Positions 26,801 to 41,800 of a stretch of 64,000 bases of DNA are shown one piece after another. The notes under the pieces were generated by a model. That model was not told where the DNA came from, ran no database searches, and saw only the letters and a list, made by a program, of their open reading frames with translations. Both the position numbers and the translations under genes were made by a program. This DNA is from Microvelia longipes (lineage: Eukaryota; Arthropoda; Insecta; Hemiptera; Veliidae): contig JACMZG010001870.1 in assembly GCA_018340805.1 (NCBI GenBank), positions 45,651,506 through 45,715,505 of the forward strand. The letters run 5' to 3'. Each line of letters starts with the position of its first letter. Position 1 is the stretch's first letter.

Positions 26801-29800
26801 AAAACTAAAATTAAATTGTTTGTTTTGTAGAAAGTGATGTAAATATGAGGGGTCGGCGGTAGAGACAGTGATCCGACACCCATCTTTTTCCCTATGGGTG
26901 AAATGGATCAGCTTTCAATCAAGGGGAATCTAGTTCAACTACTATGTCGCAAGTCAGTGCTAGTTGTTCCTACATCCTGCTTCGTTGATTTATAACTGTT
27001 GCTAGGCAACTGTTAACAGAAAGCACCATTTTTAACAAAATAATAAACCAGATTAAATAAAGCCCCTTGAACAGGTTGTTATAGTTGGTGAAAATTAAAA
27101 TGATGTAGGGATAACGGAGGAACTTGCTGAGGACCATGTGATAGGTGGGAGTCAGAACACTGTCTCTACGATAACCCCTCATTTTTGTACCACTTTAGTA
27201 TATTCTAATTATTTGTTTTGATCTAAAATAAAAAGATAAAAAATTATCATTAAACCCAGGTACTCAGGTTTTGAGTGATTATGTCGACTCCGGACCATTT
27301 TTAATTCAACTCACAGGTCCAAAAAACATCAAAAATGAATCCCTACTTGAAGTATGTTGTTTATCATCTGTATTTTAGGTTCTTCTGTAATTGACCACAT
27401 TTTTTTTTACTTTTTGGGTTACTTTAAGTGGTTGGTGGACCGGCTTTATTTGAAAAAACATTTAAAATCACACCCAACTCGAATTCAAAATTTAATTTTC
27501 ATCAACCATAATTTTGATTTCTAATAATTTACTATGTTTTTATTTACTTGTTGGTCACTTACGAGAGTTTTTGATACGAGTGGAGGTATCAAATGAGGAC
27601 TGATTTCATTCGATTCAATCCTCCAGAAAACATAAATAAAGAGCTTTTTCGCGGCAAAAAATAATAACCTTGAATTTTGAAGTCACTTCTATTAACACTA
27701 CTTCTAAGTATTAACACTAACCTTCTATTCTATTGTCACTTTGATTAACAAATATTTATCCATTCTAAAGATAGTGTGCTTGTACCAAGAAAGTTATATT
27801 ATTTCAATGCAAATAACATCCAAGAAGCACAATGTCTGCTAAATAAAGTTTTCATATAGAGTGGAAAATTAGTCATTCTGTTTTCCATGCATCTGCTTAT
27901 TTTAATTTTTGTTTAGATGCTGTCTAACGACTTATTATAGTTAACTCAGTATCTGTCTTATATGATATCTAACTGTCTTATCTGGGTTATCTAAGTTATT
28001 AGGGTGGAGCGTATTATAATAATCAATACGAAAAAGCCTCTCCACAAAGTTAATTAAATAAAATTCAAAACCGGCTTTCAACCTAAACGGTCATCATCAG
28101 TGCCGGAGAAAAGAATATATAGATGTAGGTGAGTCTCAGTCTCAGTCATGATATCATAGTAAGTAAATAGCTTTATTTCCATAATATACAAAATGTACAT
28201 AGAATCGTCTTAATATAGACTCACCTACATCTATATATTCTTCTCTCCGGCACTGATGATGACCGTTTAGGTTGAAAGCCGGTTTTGAATTTTATTTAAT
28301 TAACTTTGTGGAGAGGCTTTTTCGTGTTGTTTATTGTCTTATCTAATTAAAAAAAATAATAGACTGCCTGTAAAAATACTAAAATCTGCTTTATACCATT
28401 TTAATGAATGATACCAATTTCTTTTCTTGTTGTATAATTTGGTTCTTTCCCTCTCCTATATGTTTTTTAGTTCATTAGTTTTTTATATTGTATCCTCAGA
28501 GAACAGGAATGCAGTGTGTGTAACGAGACGGGTGCTGAAGTAAGGTGTGAACAGTGCGAAACGCTTTATCACCTTGCTTGTCATAACCCTCCTGTAAGGA
28601 AAGCTCCCAAAGGGAAATGGTACTGTATAACGTGTCGAACTGAAAAGTCAAATAATATACAGCAGCCAAACTCTCCGAAACCTCAAACCAAGAAATCTAT
28701 AAACTCCGCTCCAGCTACTCCTTCATATGGTGAGTCTATAGATATTTTTTCTTATCAAAATTCGGTACTTTTTGCGAATTTACAAAAAATTAGCCTATGA
28801 GGTTGGTGTCATGATAAAGGGAGGAATTATTTTTTTTGAAAGAGGGGTACACCCTAATCAAGAATATAAATTTTGTTGAAGTTATAGATTTTTGTTCCTA
28901 GACACTATCTTTGATGGCACACAAACATTTTCTAACGCTTTCTCGGATCTGATTGAAACTTATTACAAAGACCCATAATAATGACTCAGCAAAAATCTCA
29001 AAACATCACAAACATCGGAAAATTGTGTGATAGCCAATCTTGCCAACTTAATTAAGGATTGTTGACGTTATTAAAGTATTGAAGTTTTGTCAACGCAAAT
29101 AGGGTGTATTACAACTTGGCTGACTTATCATCAAAATAGTTCAAAGAGCTTTGGATTCAATAATCTATTATTTCTCTTCACTCAATTTCTTATCCTAATC
29201 TTCTTAATTTAGCAAGTTTAAAAATATTGGTCCATGAGTTATAACAAATAAATTTAGCAGAGATATCAATATTTTTGTACAATATAAAGAGATACAAATA
29301 TTTCTTTAAAAATATTTCTTTAACTATCATAGACCTTTAACAGTTATTTGTTTTTGTTACTAATACCAGGTACCTGCTTATATTAATAAAATTATTATCC
29401 TAGAATTTTATATTTATGAAATTATTTCTAATATAATTTTAACATTTGATTATTCAAATAAGTTTAAAAAATTAATTAAAAAGTTATTGATTTTTATTTG
29501 AATGTAATACCATTACCATTTTTTTTCTCTTTATATGTGTTTTTCTTTTATTTTTACTTATTAATTCTTAATTCTTTTTAATATTGGTATTTTGGGAATC
29601 TGTTTATTACTTTTACCCTCTGTTGCAAAGTAAAAAATAAATCACTCGTTGTATTAAAATTAATCAGCTTTGTATTATTATTTGAGCTTTTAGCTCGGTT
29701 TATTTTAAGCTGTTCGAGGATCAACCAAAACTGGAAAAACTAGGTTGACTGTTATGCAGAAATACATTAAATTTATTAATTATTAGTTACATAATAATAT

Positions 29801-32800
29801 AAATAATGAAAACTAATACTGTCTAATTTCACTAGGCTGCCAATACCTTGTGCTAAAGTAATATGTAAACCAAGTAGGGAAACAGATACGATTTTTGTCA
29901 GACTTGGAATGTAGTTCAAACTTTGTCCACCAGGGTGGCTCAAATATTTTTATGTGTTTGGCCATCTTTTTTTACCCTTGAAAATGCAAACAAACTATTT
30001 AAGGTACTCAAAATTTGTATTTTTATTTCATTTCTTTGTACTAATTTGTGTAAGAAATACGTTTTGTCACATCCAATAGAGGTTTAAGTTGCGAATATTT
30101 AAATACTGGGTTTGGTTAAATTACTTAAAACGAGCGGCTGATTACACTTTTTTTTCGTGTGCACTACTTAACTTAGTACATTTTTGCAAGTAATGTTTGT
30201 TCATCCCCTTCAAATATTAATTGTAATTAGTAATTTAAGCACTTTAACCAAAAATTTTTGAATGTAATAAAAGCAATAGTAATTTTAAGTAATATTTAAG
30301 GCAATACACTGTCGTCTGTATGGTCTTCACATTCTTTAAAAAATCATTTGTTTTACCTACTGTAGTTTCTCTTCTTTTACTAAAATATTGTAACAATTAT
30401 TCCACAGAATTTAATACAAAATCATTAAATTATCATGTACTTATTAAAGTAAGAAAACACCAGGAAAACACGATAAAAAATAAAACTCTTCTAATGTTTA
30501 TTTATTTATTTATTGTCAACGGTCATAGACCATGATATAAAATTTACAATAATAAAAACAAACAATTATAAAGACAAATAACACAATATAAAATAAATAC
30601 GAGCATTTATCAATAATCTTTAAAAAAAGGAAATAACTTACAAAAAAAATTAATTACTAATACAAAAAAAAAGTAATGAAATTAATAGGATTAAAAACAA
30701 CAAATTGTTATGCTAATATGTTTAAGAACTTTAGAAAATAATATGTACTAATGTTATCAGGATTGCCAATATAATTATGTAATAAAAACGTAAATCCTTA
30801 AAGGCTCATGCACAGTTATTTCAATTAGAGCTATTTTCTATTTTGGAGCCAGCTATCAGCTGATCACGCATGTCTGATTTTTTAAACAGGTTAGTATAGG
30901 AGTTTCTCTACTTGGTTTATATATTACTTTACCTTGTACACACAAGGTTGTTCAAAAAGTATCGCGAAGTTTGAATTTTCGCGGGTTATGTATATTCGAA
31001 TTTCAAATATACATATCCCGACAAGCTCGGCCGTTTTTAATGTTCACTTAATTGTTGACAGCTGCTTTGCTTGCTCATGTTTTGGATTGTCTTCGATTTT
31101 TACCTATTCAAAAAAATGTATCACAAACCTGTATCAAATTTTGTGTGAAAAACAAAAATAAGTGCGTGGATGCATTCCGAATGTTGACTGTGGCAACATT
31201 GCTAATGAGATGTTGGACTCTGTCCGCGACGACCCAAATTATCTTCAGAGCGTGTTGCATCATGAGTTCTTGCCCACAGAGTAGATCAGTCAATAAGGAA
31301 TATACCTTCAAGTTATGTGCAATTTGCGCAAAGCAATCCGCCAGAAAGCTAAAAATTGGCTTTTGCACCACGATAACGCCCTTGCTCACACATCGTTGCT
31401 TTTGCGTGACTTTTTGGCCAAAAACAACATACCAATGATGCCGCAGCCACTGTATTCCCCAGATCTGGCCCTCTGTGACTTTTTCTTGTCCCCTAAACTG
31501 AAGAGGCCCATGAAAGGACGTTACGCTACACTTGACAAGTTAAAGGCGGCATCGAAGGAGAAGCTGAATCAGATAAAAAAAATGATGTTGTGAAGTGTAT
31601 AATATCTCGAAGGGATACTACTTTGGGGGATTACTTTGAAGGAGACAAAATAACTATTCATGAATAAATAAATAATTTTTGAAAAATCACAAAATTCGTG
31701 ATACTTTTTGAACACACCTCGTGCACATTTTTAAAGGTAAAAATGATGTAAGGAGGAAGTATGCCAAATTTGCTCTTGTGAGAGGATAAGAGTTATCTAA
31801 ACGTAAACAAATGATTTATTTTGATTTTGCAACCTGTTGCTTCTATTTCTCTGTCAATCTTTTACTAACACATTTCAGTTTTATAGTAACTGTTAATTTT
31901 TAGAGGGTTTAATGTTTTTACGTCATGTTTGTGGAAGAGTAGAGTTGTTTTTTATCACGTGTGTCTCTTCTAAATTATTTTATTAGCAAGGATATATATT
32001 TTTTTTGTTTATTATCAAATGAATAATTAAGGTTTTTGTTGATATGAAAGTAAATGGTGATAAAATAAAATATATTTATTTATACAAAACTAATTGTTTA
32101 CGTGGCATCAGTTTTTATTTGATTCATTTTAATATTTACGTTGGATAAAAATTCATTTATTGGATAAATTGGATTTTCTAATAGTCCAAGAGCCAGGCCT
32201 AAAAAATGTGACTCATTTTGTACTACTTCAAACCAAATTTTTCTGAAAATTAACCTTAAATTAATAAGGAAAAGCGTAGTCTGCCTATCCAGAGTGGAGC
32301 CCTTCATTTGAATGCGCTTGCTCAGAATATTAGTTTTCTGGTGAAAAGTGGTTCCCTGTGGGCTGAGAAAATTTTTTTGAAGTTGATGAAATTTCCTATA
32401 GAGTGAGTGTTTTTTGTTTGAATCAGATAACTACAACTAAAGTTACAACAATTGTTAATTGGTCAAAAAATGCCCCAAAAGCCAATATTTTTTCAAATAA
32501 ATTTGCTGACTTTGTATAAATAAACTTTTTTTTGTGTTTTTGAAAGAGCCATAACTTTGGTTGTTGATTTGTTGTTTGATGTTGGTTGGTTTGTCTGATT
32601 TTGATAATTACATACTCGATTTATGGAACATGTTATTCCCTTTAAAAAATGTTCTCTTCATGTATTGCACAACCCACAGGGGACCCATATCAAAAAAACT
32701 GAAATTTGTGTGACTTTACAAAATTTTGTGTATCAATATGAAGGTCTCCACTCTGAATAGGCAGACTATGTTATTTCTTCATAATTTAAGGAATAAATAT

Positions 32801-35800
32801 GGTTTGAATATGGTCTATAATAGTTAGGCTTTCAATCTAGTGGTTAAAGAAAGAAATGGAAAGCTTCTAGTTTATCTAATTAATTTGTTAAATAGCTTTT
32901 TGCCTTGACATCTGAAGCCTGTAGCAGCCTGTGACGAGGCATGGAAATTAAATATTTTATGCTTAGTCGTGGCTGTGTTCCAGTCTTGAAATCGTCATAT
33001 TCAAGGTGGACTAAAAGTCCCCCCCTTCCTCTTTTTTGAACTCTTTGAGTTAAATTAATGAAACTTTGGGCACTTTTTTTTTGTAAAGAGGACTTCTTTT
33101 TGGTAGTGAAGTTAACTTTGGATATTCCATTAAAAACTGGATTTTGCAAAAATAAAAAAGAAAAAGAAGTTAGTTGGATGGATGCTTTAATGGGGCTTTT
33201 TAGGTTCTAGGGATGAATACTAAACATTTTGTCCCATGCATAATTTTGTGTAAGACCATTATTTTGGTGGTAATAAGTGCCTAAAGTGTTAAAGTTAGAT
33301 ATTTTGACTCAAAATATTTCTTCTCTTCTACGACAAAAGGATACGTAAGTATCCTTCTGTAGGGAGATAATCCTTGTAAATTATATTAAAAAATAATAAT
33401 GTACGCAAAATATATTGTAAATAAAGGATATGTTTATTAAAAAAAAAAATTTAGCAAGTATTGGCATTAGACAAAATATGCCATAGTGAAAATGTCTTAT
33501 TTTTGGCTTAAGAACACAAATCATTTATAACATTTTCAATTTAAAAAAAAACTCAGAGTTCTATTTTCTCTATATCTAGCAGCAGAAGTGACTATAAATA
33601 CCTTAAAATGAGGGAAAGTTCATGAATAATTTTTGTTTCATAAGCCAAAAATAAGGCATTTTTTCTGATGTCAATAAATCACCTTAAGTTTTGAGTCAAA
33701 GTACCCAATTTTTATACTTTTTTCACTTATTCCTGTCACAATAGTGATCGTAGATAAAAAAAAATACACGGGACAAAATGTCTTGTATCTATTTCTAGAA
33801 CCCAATAGGTCCAGTCAAAGTATATTTTCCTATTTACTTTTTTTTTATTCTTTGCAAGATTTGATGTTGCATGGGACACCCAAAGTTAACTGCACCGTCA
33901 CCCCTCGGCCCGCTTCGCTGCCACATTGTTGTTGTTTTGTATAATTTGTAGTTACTTGGCATTTCGCCATAAATTTGTTGCTCAGTATTAATTTTTACAA
34001 GGCATTGTGCCATGTATCTAGTGAATTTTTATCCCCTTGTCCACAGCCCCCCTCCTTCCCCATACAGGCCTGTGAGTGTCGATATTGCCGTCACGCTTAT
34101 AATAACTTCATTAGCTTCAATTTCATGATGAAAATTTGCTAAAACAAGTTTCTTTTACACCAAAGAAGTATCCAAAGTTTCATTAATTTATCTCATATTA
34201 TTAAAATTAAGTCTCCGTGGCCGAGGTCGTTAAGGTGTTAGTCTTTACACTGACCTTTGACTCCCACGGAGGTCTGGGGTTCGCATCCCAGGTTACACTC
34301 TCAGTTTATAGAAGATTTTTGTTTAGATAAATTATCGCCATCTTTAGAATACACTACCACCCGAGGTGGTTCCCGCAGGGGTTATCCCTGATGAGCCGCA
34401 AGGCTCTAAACGGGCATTATTATTATCATTAAAATTAAAGCTAGGGAGTCTTTGGTCCACCCTGGATTAAACTGGTGTTATATAAAAAGTTCTCTCAGAA
34501 TGTAGTTAAGACTGCTGCATTTATTCTTAGAGTAAAAACTTAGTTTTGTTTGGTTTCTGAGTAGAAACCAAATACTATGAGGTCTAATTATAACTGGATT
34601 AAAAGAGATGTAGTGAACTGCTTCATAAAGGTAAAGTTTTAATCGTCGTTATGGTCAGTTAACACCCCTACAGAAATCATTTTATACCAAAAGGAATAAA
34701 TCCTATTGTGTACCGATTCTTCAACAGGTGAAGTCAGAAAGCAACAAAAAGGCTATCCCTAATTTTTTCTCGTGTTTGGTTCAATTTATCATGTGGCTGA
34801 AATAATAATTAAATTAAATGATAAATTAAATGCTTTTATTGTTTAAAATTTAGGTGCGATTAAATCAAATTTCATACAATAGTTGTGCTGTTTGTCTTTT
34901 AGGATTTCGAGATTCAGTTAAGCGTAGGTCAGTAGATTATAGATCTATAACCTACTAAACCCGCATTAATGGATCAGTGATTAGAATTTGATCGTTTTAA
35001 AATAAGGTTTGAGATCTGGGGCAAAAGAAACCTTTTGCAAAATTTAAATTTAAAATTGTCTGTGTCTTTTAAAGTACTGTATTTTAGGACTTTGTTTCAC
35101 CTTTTATTTAAGTACAATACAGATTTTTTTAACTAAAAGAGATAATACTTCACCATTTGGATTGGGGTAGGTCAATAATGTTATGAAATATGTGAATTTT
35201 GCCCATAAAGAAATAAATATTATCTTAGAATAAATAATTAGAACAAGATATATCTAAAGGTGAAAACTTCCACAATCAACAGGCATTTAAAAAAATTAAA
35301 ATAAAACCTGTTTTAAGACATAGCTTGTCCAAAACAACCTTTTCTTTTCTGTATTTTTTAACTTCTGTTTTAAAAAAATATCTTTATTTATAAAATTCAC
35401 CACTAGAGTGTGCTGAAATCCCACTGTTAGCAGCCCTTGCATCCGTCGTGTTCCTATTGTAGAACCATTACCACCGCTACTAACACATCTCTATCACTAC
35501 TGCAACTGGAGCGTTGTGCTACCTATTAGATTTCTAAATAAGCCTGTCAAAACGTCATTTTTGACGTTCAGAAATTAATTTTACATCAAATTTCATCCAT
35601 AAATGTTAAAAAATACTTGTTAATTTCCATTCCTGACCTTACTGATTTAAGGTATACTATTTGGTGATCAAATTTAAGTTTTGCCCATTGAAGTTTTACC
35701 AGAACACTGTATGTTTTTACTGAAGTGTCTGAATTTCCAATGTGGCTACATTAATGAAACAGGATACTATGAGAGGACACTATTAACATTACTTTATGTT

Positions 35801-38800
35801 TTATTCATTATTGATGTTCTCTTCTTGCTGCCTTTGTTACATTACGTTTTAAATTGGTTGTACGTAGAATTTAATTCAAAATCGTTTTAAATTGGTTGTA
35901 CGTAGAATTTAATCCAAAATCGTTTAAATTGGTTGTACGTAGAATTTATCCTCGTTTTAAATTGGTTGTACGTAGAATTTAGTTCAAAATCGTTTTAAAT
36001 TGGTTGTATGTAGAATTTAATTCAAAATTGTTTTAAATTGGTTGTAGGTAGAATTTAATCCAAAATCGTTTAAATTGGTTGTACGTAGAATTTAATTCAA
36101 AATGGCAAATCGTTTTTACTCTGATAAGTAGAATGATATAAATTATATCATTATAAATGAGTGTCTTAAAAGTCAATTCAAGTCAATTCAATTCAAAAAA
36201 GTCTTCATTTCCAAAATTAACTAACACATAGAAATAGTTGACGATATAATACAAACATATATTTTTACATCAGTAAACAAAATAAAAAAGTAAAAAATTT
36301 GGAACCCACAAAGCCGAGTGGCCAAGTGTGGGACTCCGAAAAATAGTACAAAGCAATATATTCAAAAGAGATTGATAATTTATTGTTTTGTTGGTATGAT
36401 TGTTATACTTTAAAAGTATTTTCTTTAAAGGTTTGGATGTTTCAGTGGTGACCAAAGAGATTCCTTGGGCTAGTAGAACTGTTTCAAACCAGTCAATATT
36501 ATGAGATAGTCACTGACATCTTCCTGAACTTACACAGAATGTCTACCAACCTTGAAAAATCTTAAAGACCTTGAATTTCGTTTTACCTTTGAGAACCTAG
36601 AAAAAGCCTTGAATTTATAAAAAAAACCTAAATTTGAAATTTATCACTACAAGAATCTTGTAATTTACCATGAAATTATTGAAGCCTTTTCATAATAAGG
36701 GGTAAAGTAAAAATAAATATTATGTATGAATCCTAATTTCGATTTTATCCCAAAACAGTTCAGTTTTAGTAGTATTTTGTTTCATGCAAGATCGCATGAA
36801 TCAAATATTAGTTTCGCATCGTCTTTTAAGTTTAATCTTTGTTACTAGTCTGTTTGCATTTAAGCGAAATTCACAAGAAAAATGGTCCTAATGAGACTGG
36901 GGCCAAGGAGGGAGGGGAGGTGGTTTTATCCGTTTACAAAACTATGAAAGCAAATCTATCTGATCAGGCTTGAATTCGATACACAGGTACAACTGTGTAT
37001 ATGTTTAAAATGATAAACATGTTAAATTGTATTATCATTCTTTGTTTCGATTTTATCGTTTTACATATATAACATTATGTAAACAAATGATTTTCGGTGT
37101 TTTACATTCGCTCCAATGTTTCCATACTTAATGTTTTAAATAATATTTTGTTGCAAAATATCCCCTTTTAGGGAATTTGCTTTGGAGAAAAATGGCTAAT
37201 GGGATATTGAAGTAATAGATGGATTTTAAAGTTAGGGAATATAGTATTCTGTGACAAATAAAAGATTTATCTTCTACACTATTGCTGTGAAATAGACTTA
37301 TTCTATTCAATTCTTTTAATGCAATCAACATATGTTGAGACTGAAAATTTTTATATCTAATTTATTGTTTTGTTGGTATGATTGTTATACTTTTAAAAGT
37401 ATTTTCTTTATTAATTTGTTTTCTCTTAGAGAGGTTTATGTGCTTGAATTTTCTTTTAAATTACAGAAGTTTCCCTAATTTTGTTTATTTTGTGAAAATC
37501 AATTTCCCTTAATTTATAGAAACAGAAGAAGAATTATCATCCGAAGACATTGAAGATGAGGATGAAGGTGAAGATTTCATCGGTTTCAAAGACTCGGAAA
37601 TCCAAGCATCCGAGTCTGCTCGTTTGAGAAAATCAAACGTGATACAAATGAATATATCTCCGGAACGGACTTCTCGGAGGCAGTCCTCGAAAGCTGCTAC
37701 GGAAAGGATTCAAAAATTTGCCAAACAGCTCCGATCCACAGCTTTAGATCAAAACGGTACTGCCCACTACCGTCATCCATAAATTTAACTAATATTCCTT
37801 GCCCTTATCATGCCAAATTTAAATATTTATCTCAATTTATTTGCCTCTTTGTTCAATTTTAATTTAAAATGTGAGTTTTTATAGTGTTAATTTTAAAACT
37901 ATTGATTATATTGTGTTTTAAATTGTTTTTCACTTGTGTGGCCTGATGAGGACTTGTATAATTTTTTAAAAAAGTAGTTTGAAAATTACTTCTCATCTGT
38001 TTCACATAAATGGCCTTTGGCTCCAGAACTGTTTTTATCTTTTTTATAATTGATAAAACTGAATAATTTTTAAACTACGCTGATTATTTTAATTTGCATT
38101 TTTCATTTAACATGGTCATAGGTTTTTATAAATATGCTGCCAATTGATAAGCTTTAAAAATTTTGTATGATACCCTTGGTTTCTTTAAAATATTTTATTA
38201 TATTTATTATTTTTTTTAATAAACTTTTAATTTTATATTTTTTTTATTAGGGAAAACCCCTAAATGTTTTAAATTTATTTTATAAATAATTCAGTCCGTA
38301 TCTTGTTTATCTTCTTAATTTATAATAAAATTTAAATATAGAACTTAGCGATGGCAGCCCCTGTCTTAATTAAGTTCTATGGATGGGGTAATTCTAGCAA
38401 ACTTGCAACTTTCTATGCCTTATTATAGTCTAATTATACTGGCTAACCCTAATCTTTTAAGGTTTTGACGTATTGTCATCTCTATGTTATAAATTTCTTA
38501 GCTAATATTAATATTAGGATTAAGAAGGAAAAAATTTGATTGATTCTTTCTTTTCAACGTGGCCTTCCCAAAATATTTTTATTGTTGATTTGCTTTATTT
38601 ATTTATCATATGCTTTACTTCTGTATTTATTCTTTAACTTTATACTTTTTTTTGCTTTTTATGTTTTTATTCTTATGCTTCATTTGCATGTTTGTTCTTG
38701 TGTTACTTTGTAAATACAAAAATGATTTATAAAGTAAGTATTAGCAATTGTAGTGCCTCTAGGTTTATTGGTTTTTTTTTAGGTTGCATGATTTTTATTT

Positions 38801-41800
38801 TGTTATTAAAACTAAACATGTTAGTTGTGATATTATTTCTTGTTACGATCTCTGTATGGTTTATTGGTTTGCATCTTTATAAAATTATAAACAATTATAG
38901 ATCTTTCAGAAAAAACCCTTTTTTCTTTTACTTGCTAATTTTGACATTGTTTTCAAAAAGGTAGTGGCTAGTTATTAAGATGCAACCTTTTTGTCATCAT
39001 CTAACTAGGAATTCGGCTTTCAATCTAGTAAGATGGTTTCTGTTAACATATTATTGACATGAAGATTTAAGTCTTCCGTGGTGACCGCTTCAATGTAGAT
39101 GAAGAATCCGACGTTATTGTCTTCATAACAATAACAGCGGAAGTCTACGCAGTTTATTATATTATTGTCATGTTAAATTCTGTTATTTAACATGACAATA
39201 GTATGTTAACTTTCCTGATAACCTCTAATAGTTGATTCAATAAGTTTCATGTATTTGTTTACTTTATTTATTTACTTTAATCTACATTGCAAAGCTGTAA
39301 TATTTGAGGATAAAGCCAAATTACTTTTATAAAAATTAACCTCAGCATGTCCTCAGGGCATACTCTTGTAATATGTTCAAATAAAAATTCAAGCAATAAA
39401 TACACTAGCCATGTGTAGTTACTTTAATGGTGTGATAAAGTGGTTCCCCTCACCTTATGGAAACTAACTATGTATTATATTTATCAGATGATGACGAGGT
39501 AGACGAGAAGAAGGCAAGTAACAGGAGGCGTCAGTCTCACAGACGAGAGCTGGAGTCTGATTTACCCCTCGATAACGCTGCTTTACAAGAAATACTTAAA
39601 TCTGTTATGAGGCACCAGGATGCATGGCCTTTCTTGAGGCCTGTCACAAGATCTGAGGTAAGACTGGAGCTAAAATTATTCAATTCATGCCATTTTTATC
39701 ACACATTGAACACATAAATTAAATTATACTTTTAAGGTTGTTTGTACCTAATTAATCCAAGTAATAATAAACAAATAAATTAATAGTTATTTATGCACCA
39801 AGGAGTAAAGAATGCTATTATTCCCTGACAGTCAGTTGGTTCCTAAGGCTTAAGCCGAGGGAATCAAAGCATTTAACTCCCAAGGCAAAGCCGAGGTATT
39901 TATGTGTTAAGTTATTATATTATAGGGATTTATGTATTTATTGTATGAATTTATATTTTATGACTATTAACTCCTGAGTCAAAGCCAAGGGAGCTATTGC
40001 AAGGGGAAAAATAGCATTTTATTTCCAGACGTTGGTTTTATTTAATTACGTTTTGTTGTATTTTATTCATATTTTTTGGTCGTGTCCCCTTTATAAATTT
40101 TGGGTGCTGCTCCAAAAAGTTTAAAAAATGTATTGCCCAAACAGCTTCATTTAACCTGAAACGGATTTTGAGCCAATAAGAAATTTTTTTGGTCAGGTCT
40201 CATAAATTTTGGGGGTGCCACCCCAGGGAAAATTTAAAAAATTGTTTGGTCACCTGTATAAATTTAGAGAATACCACTCCCCTAAAAAAATGTATATAAT
40301 TGGCTCTAATAAACCAATAATAGGAAACACTTTTTATTCCAAGGGAGTGAAAAGTAACTTTTTCTCCCTTGGGAGTGAAAAGTGCTTCTTTACTCCCCAA
40401 AGACTAGTCAATAAACTTTACATTATACACCGTCTGGAGATAAAATTATTTTCTATCCTGTAGTGTTAGCTCCTCAAATGTATGCTAAATAGACATAAAA
40501 GACGACCAACTGCTTAACATGAGAGCTATAAAATCAAGCATTATTTAAAAAATATTTCCATGTTACATTCCAATATAATACTTACATTTCTTTTACTATG
40601 TGTGTGTGTGTGTGTGAATGTATATGAATACTTACAGAGGCTTTCTCAAAATGAAACATTGATATAGTGAGGTGTTGGGAGGTTACCAAACCTATTTTTT
40701 TGTGAAACAACAATGTAGCAGTGCAGCTGCTACAGGCCAAAGACCTGTAGGCTCAGCAACTAAAAACCTACTGCCTTAAACTAAAAGGAAGTGTTTTCAA
40801 TTTTTGTGATTTTGATCAGTGTCGTCTAGATTTATTATCTACATGTGACTTAAAGATGGACCAAAAAAGACAGAAAATAGGCTCTTCCAAAATCCACACA
40901 TCTTAAGCTCAGCCAAAGTTAATCGAAAATACTTTCAAAAGAAGTGAGATCCCAACAAAAAACTTTCCGTGAAAAAATGCAGCCAAGTCTTGCGTAAAAA
41001 GTTATGATATCATAGTTTACGTCAAGTCTATTCATTTGTTGTTTTCATAAATCTTGAGAGATATAGATGTTTATTTAATATCCGCTACCTTACAAAAATT
41101 ATTTTTGTAAGGTTCAAGTCAGAAATTTCTGACTTGGCATGAATGCTAAATAACGAAATTAGAAATAGAACAAAAAAGGAGGTAATACCTATTCAGAAAA
41201 AAAACCTTCAATACTCTAGTCTTTTTGTGAGGAGTTCACAATTCTGTTTTTTTAAGTCTAATTTAATATTTTTAATACGTTGTATTGTAAAATAAATAAT
41301 AAATAAAAATATTCATTTGAGGAAAAAATTCATGATTAATTAATTTTACCTCTGCGTGCTTGCCTAGTCAAAAATTTCTTTACTGTTAAATTTTGTAAGG
41401 CTTTTGAGCGCATATGTTGCGGATATAAATAAACATCTATATCTCTCAAGATTTATGAAAACAGCGAATGAATAGACTTGGCGTGAAGTATGATATAACT
41501 TTTTACACAAGACTTGGCTGCATTTTTTCACGCAGTCTTTTTGTTGGGATTTTATATTTTAGAAATTATTTTATTTTTAAAACTCATTATAAGTATAAAT
41601 GAGGAGCCTACAACCATTGGAAGGAGTATAGATACATTCTGAAAAAAAAATAATCTGAATAACCCTTGTTGTTAAACTTATTGTTTAGGTGCCTGATTAT
41701 CACTTAGTGATTAAGAAACCGATGGATTTTGGAACCATCAAGCACAAGCTAAACATGCTTGAATACACTCACAATTCTGATCTTATTGCTGATGCTAGGC

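Larger units (their letters stand above)
34440..37510. other. Intron before exon 16
   Basis: Contains the 38-bp minisatellite and the direct repeat pair; otherwise unrecognised AT-rich DNA. Confidence 0.55.

Noticed and set aside
38692..38964. 90-aa hydrophobic ORF, possible membrane protein
   Set aside because: A T-rich intron stretch gives Phe/Leu/Ile by composition. No initiator context, no partner exons.
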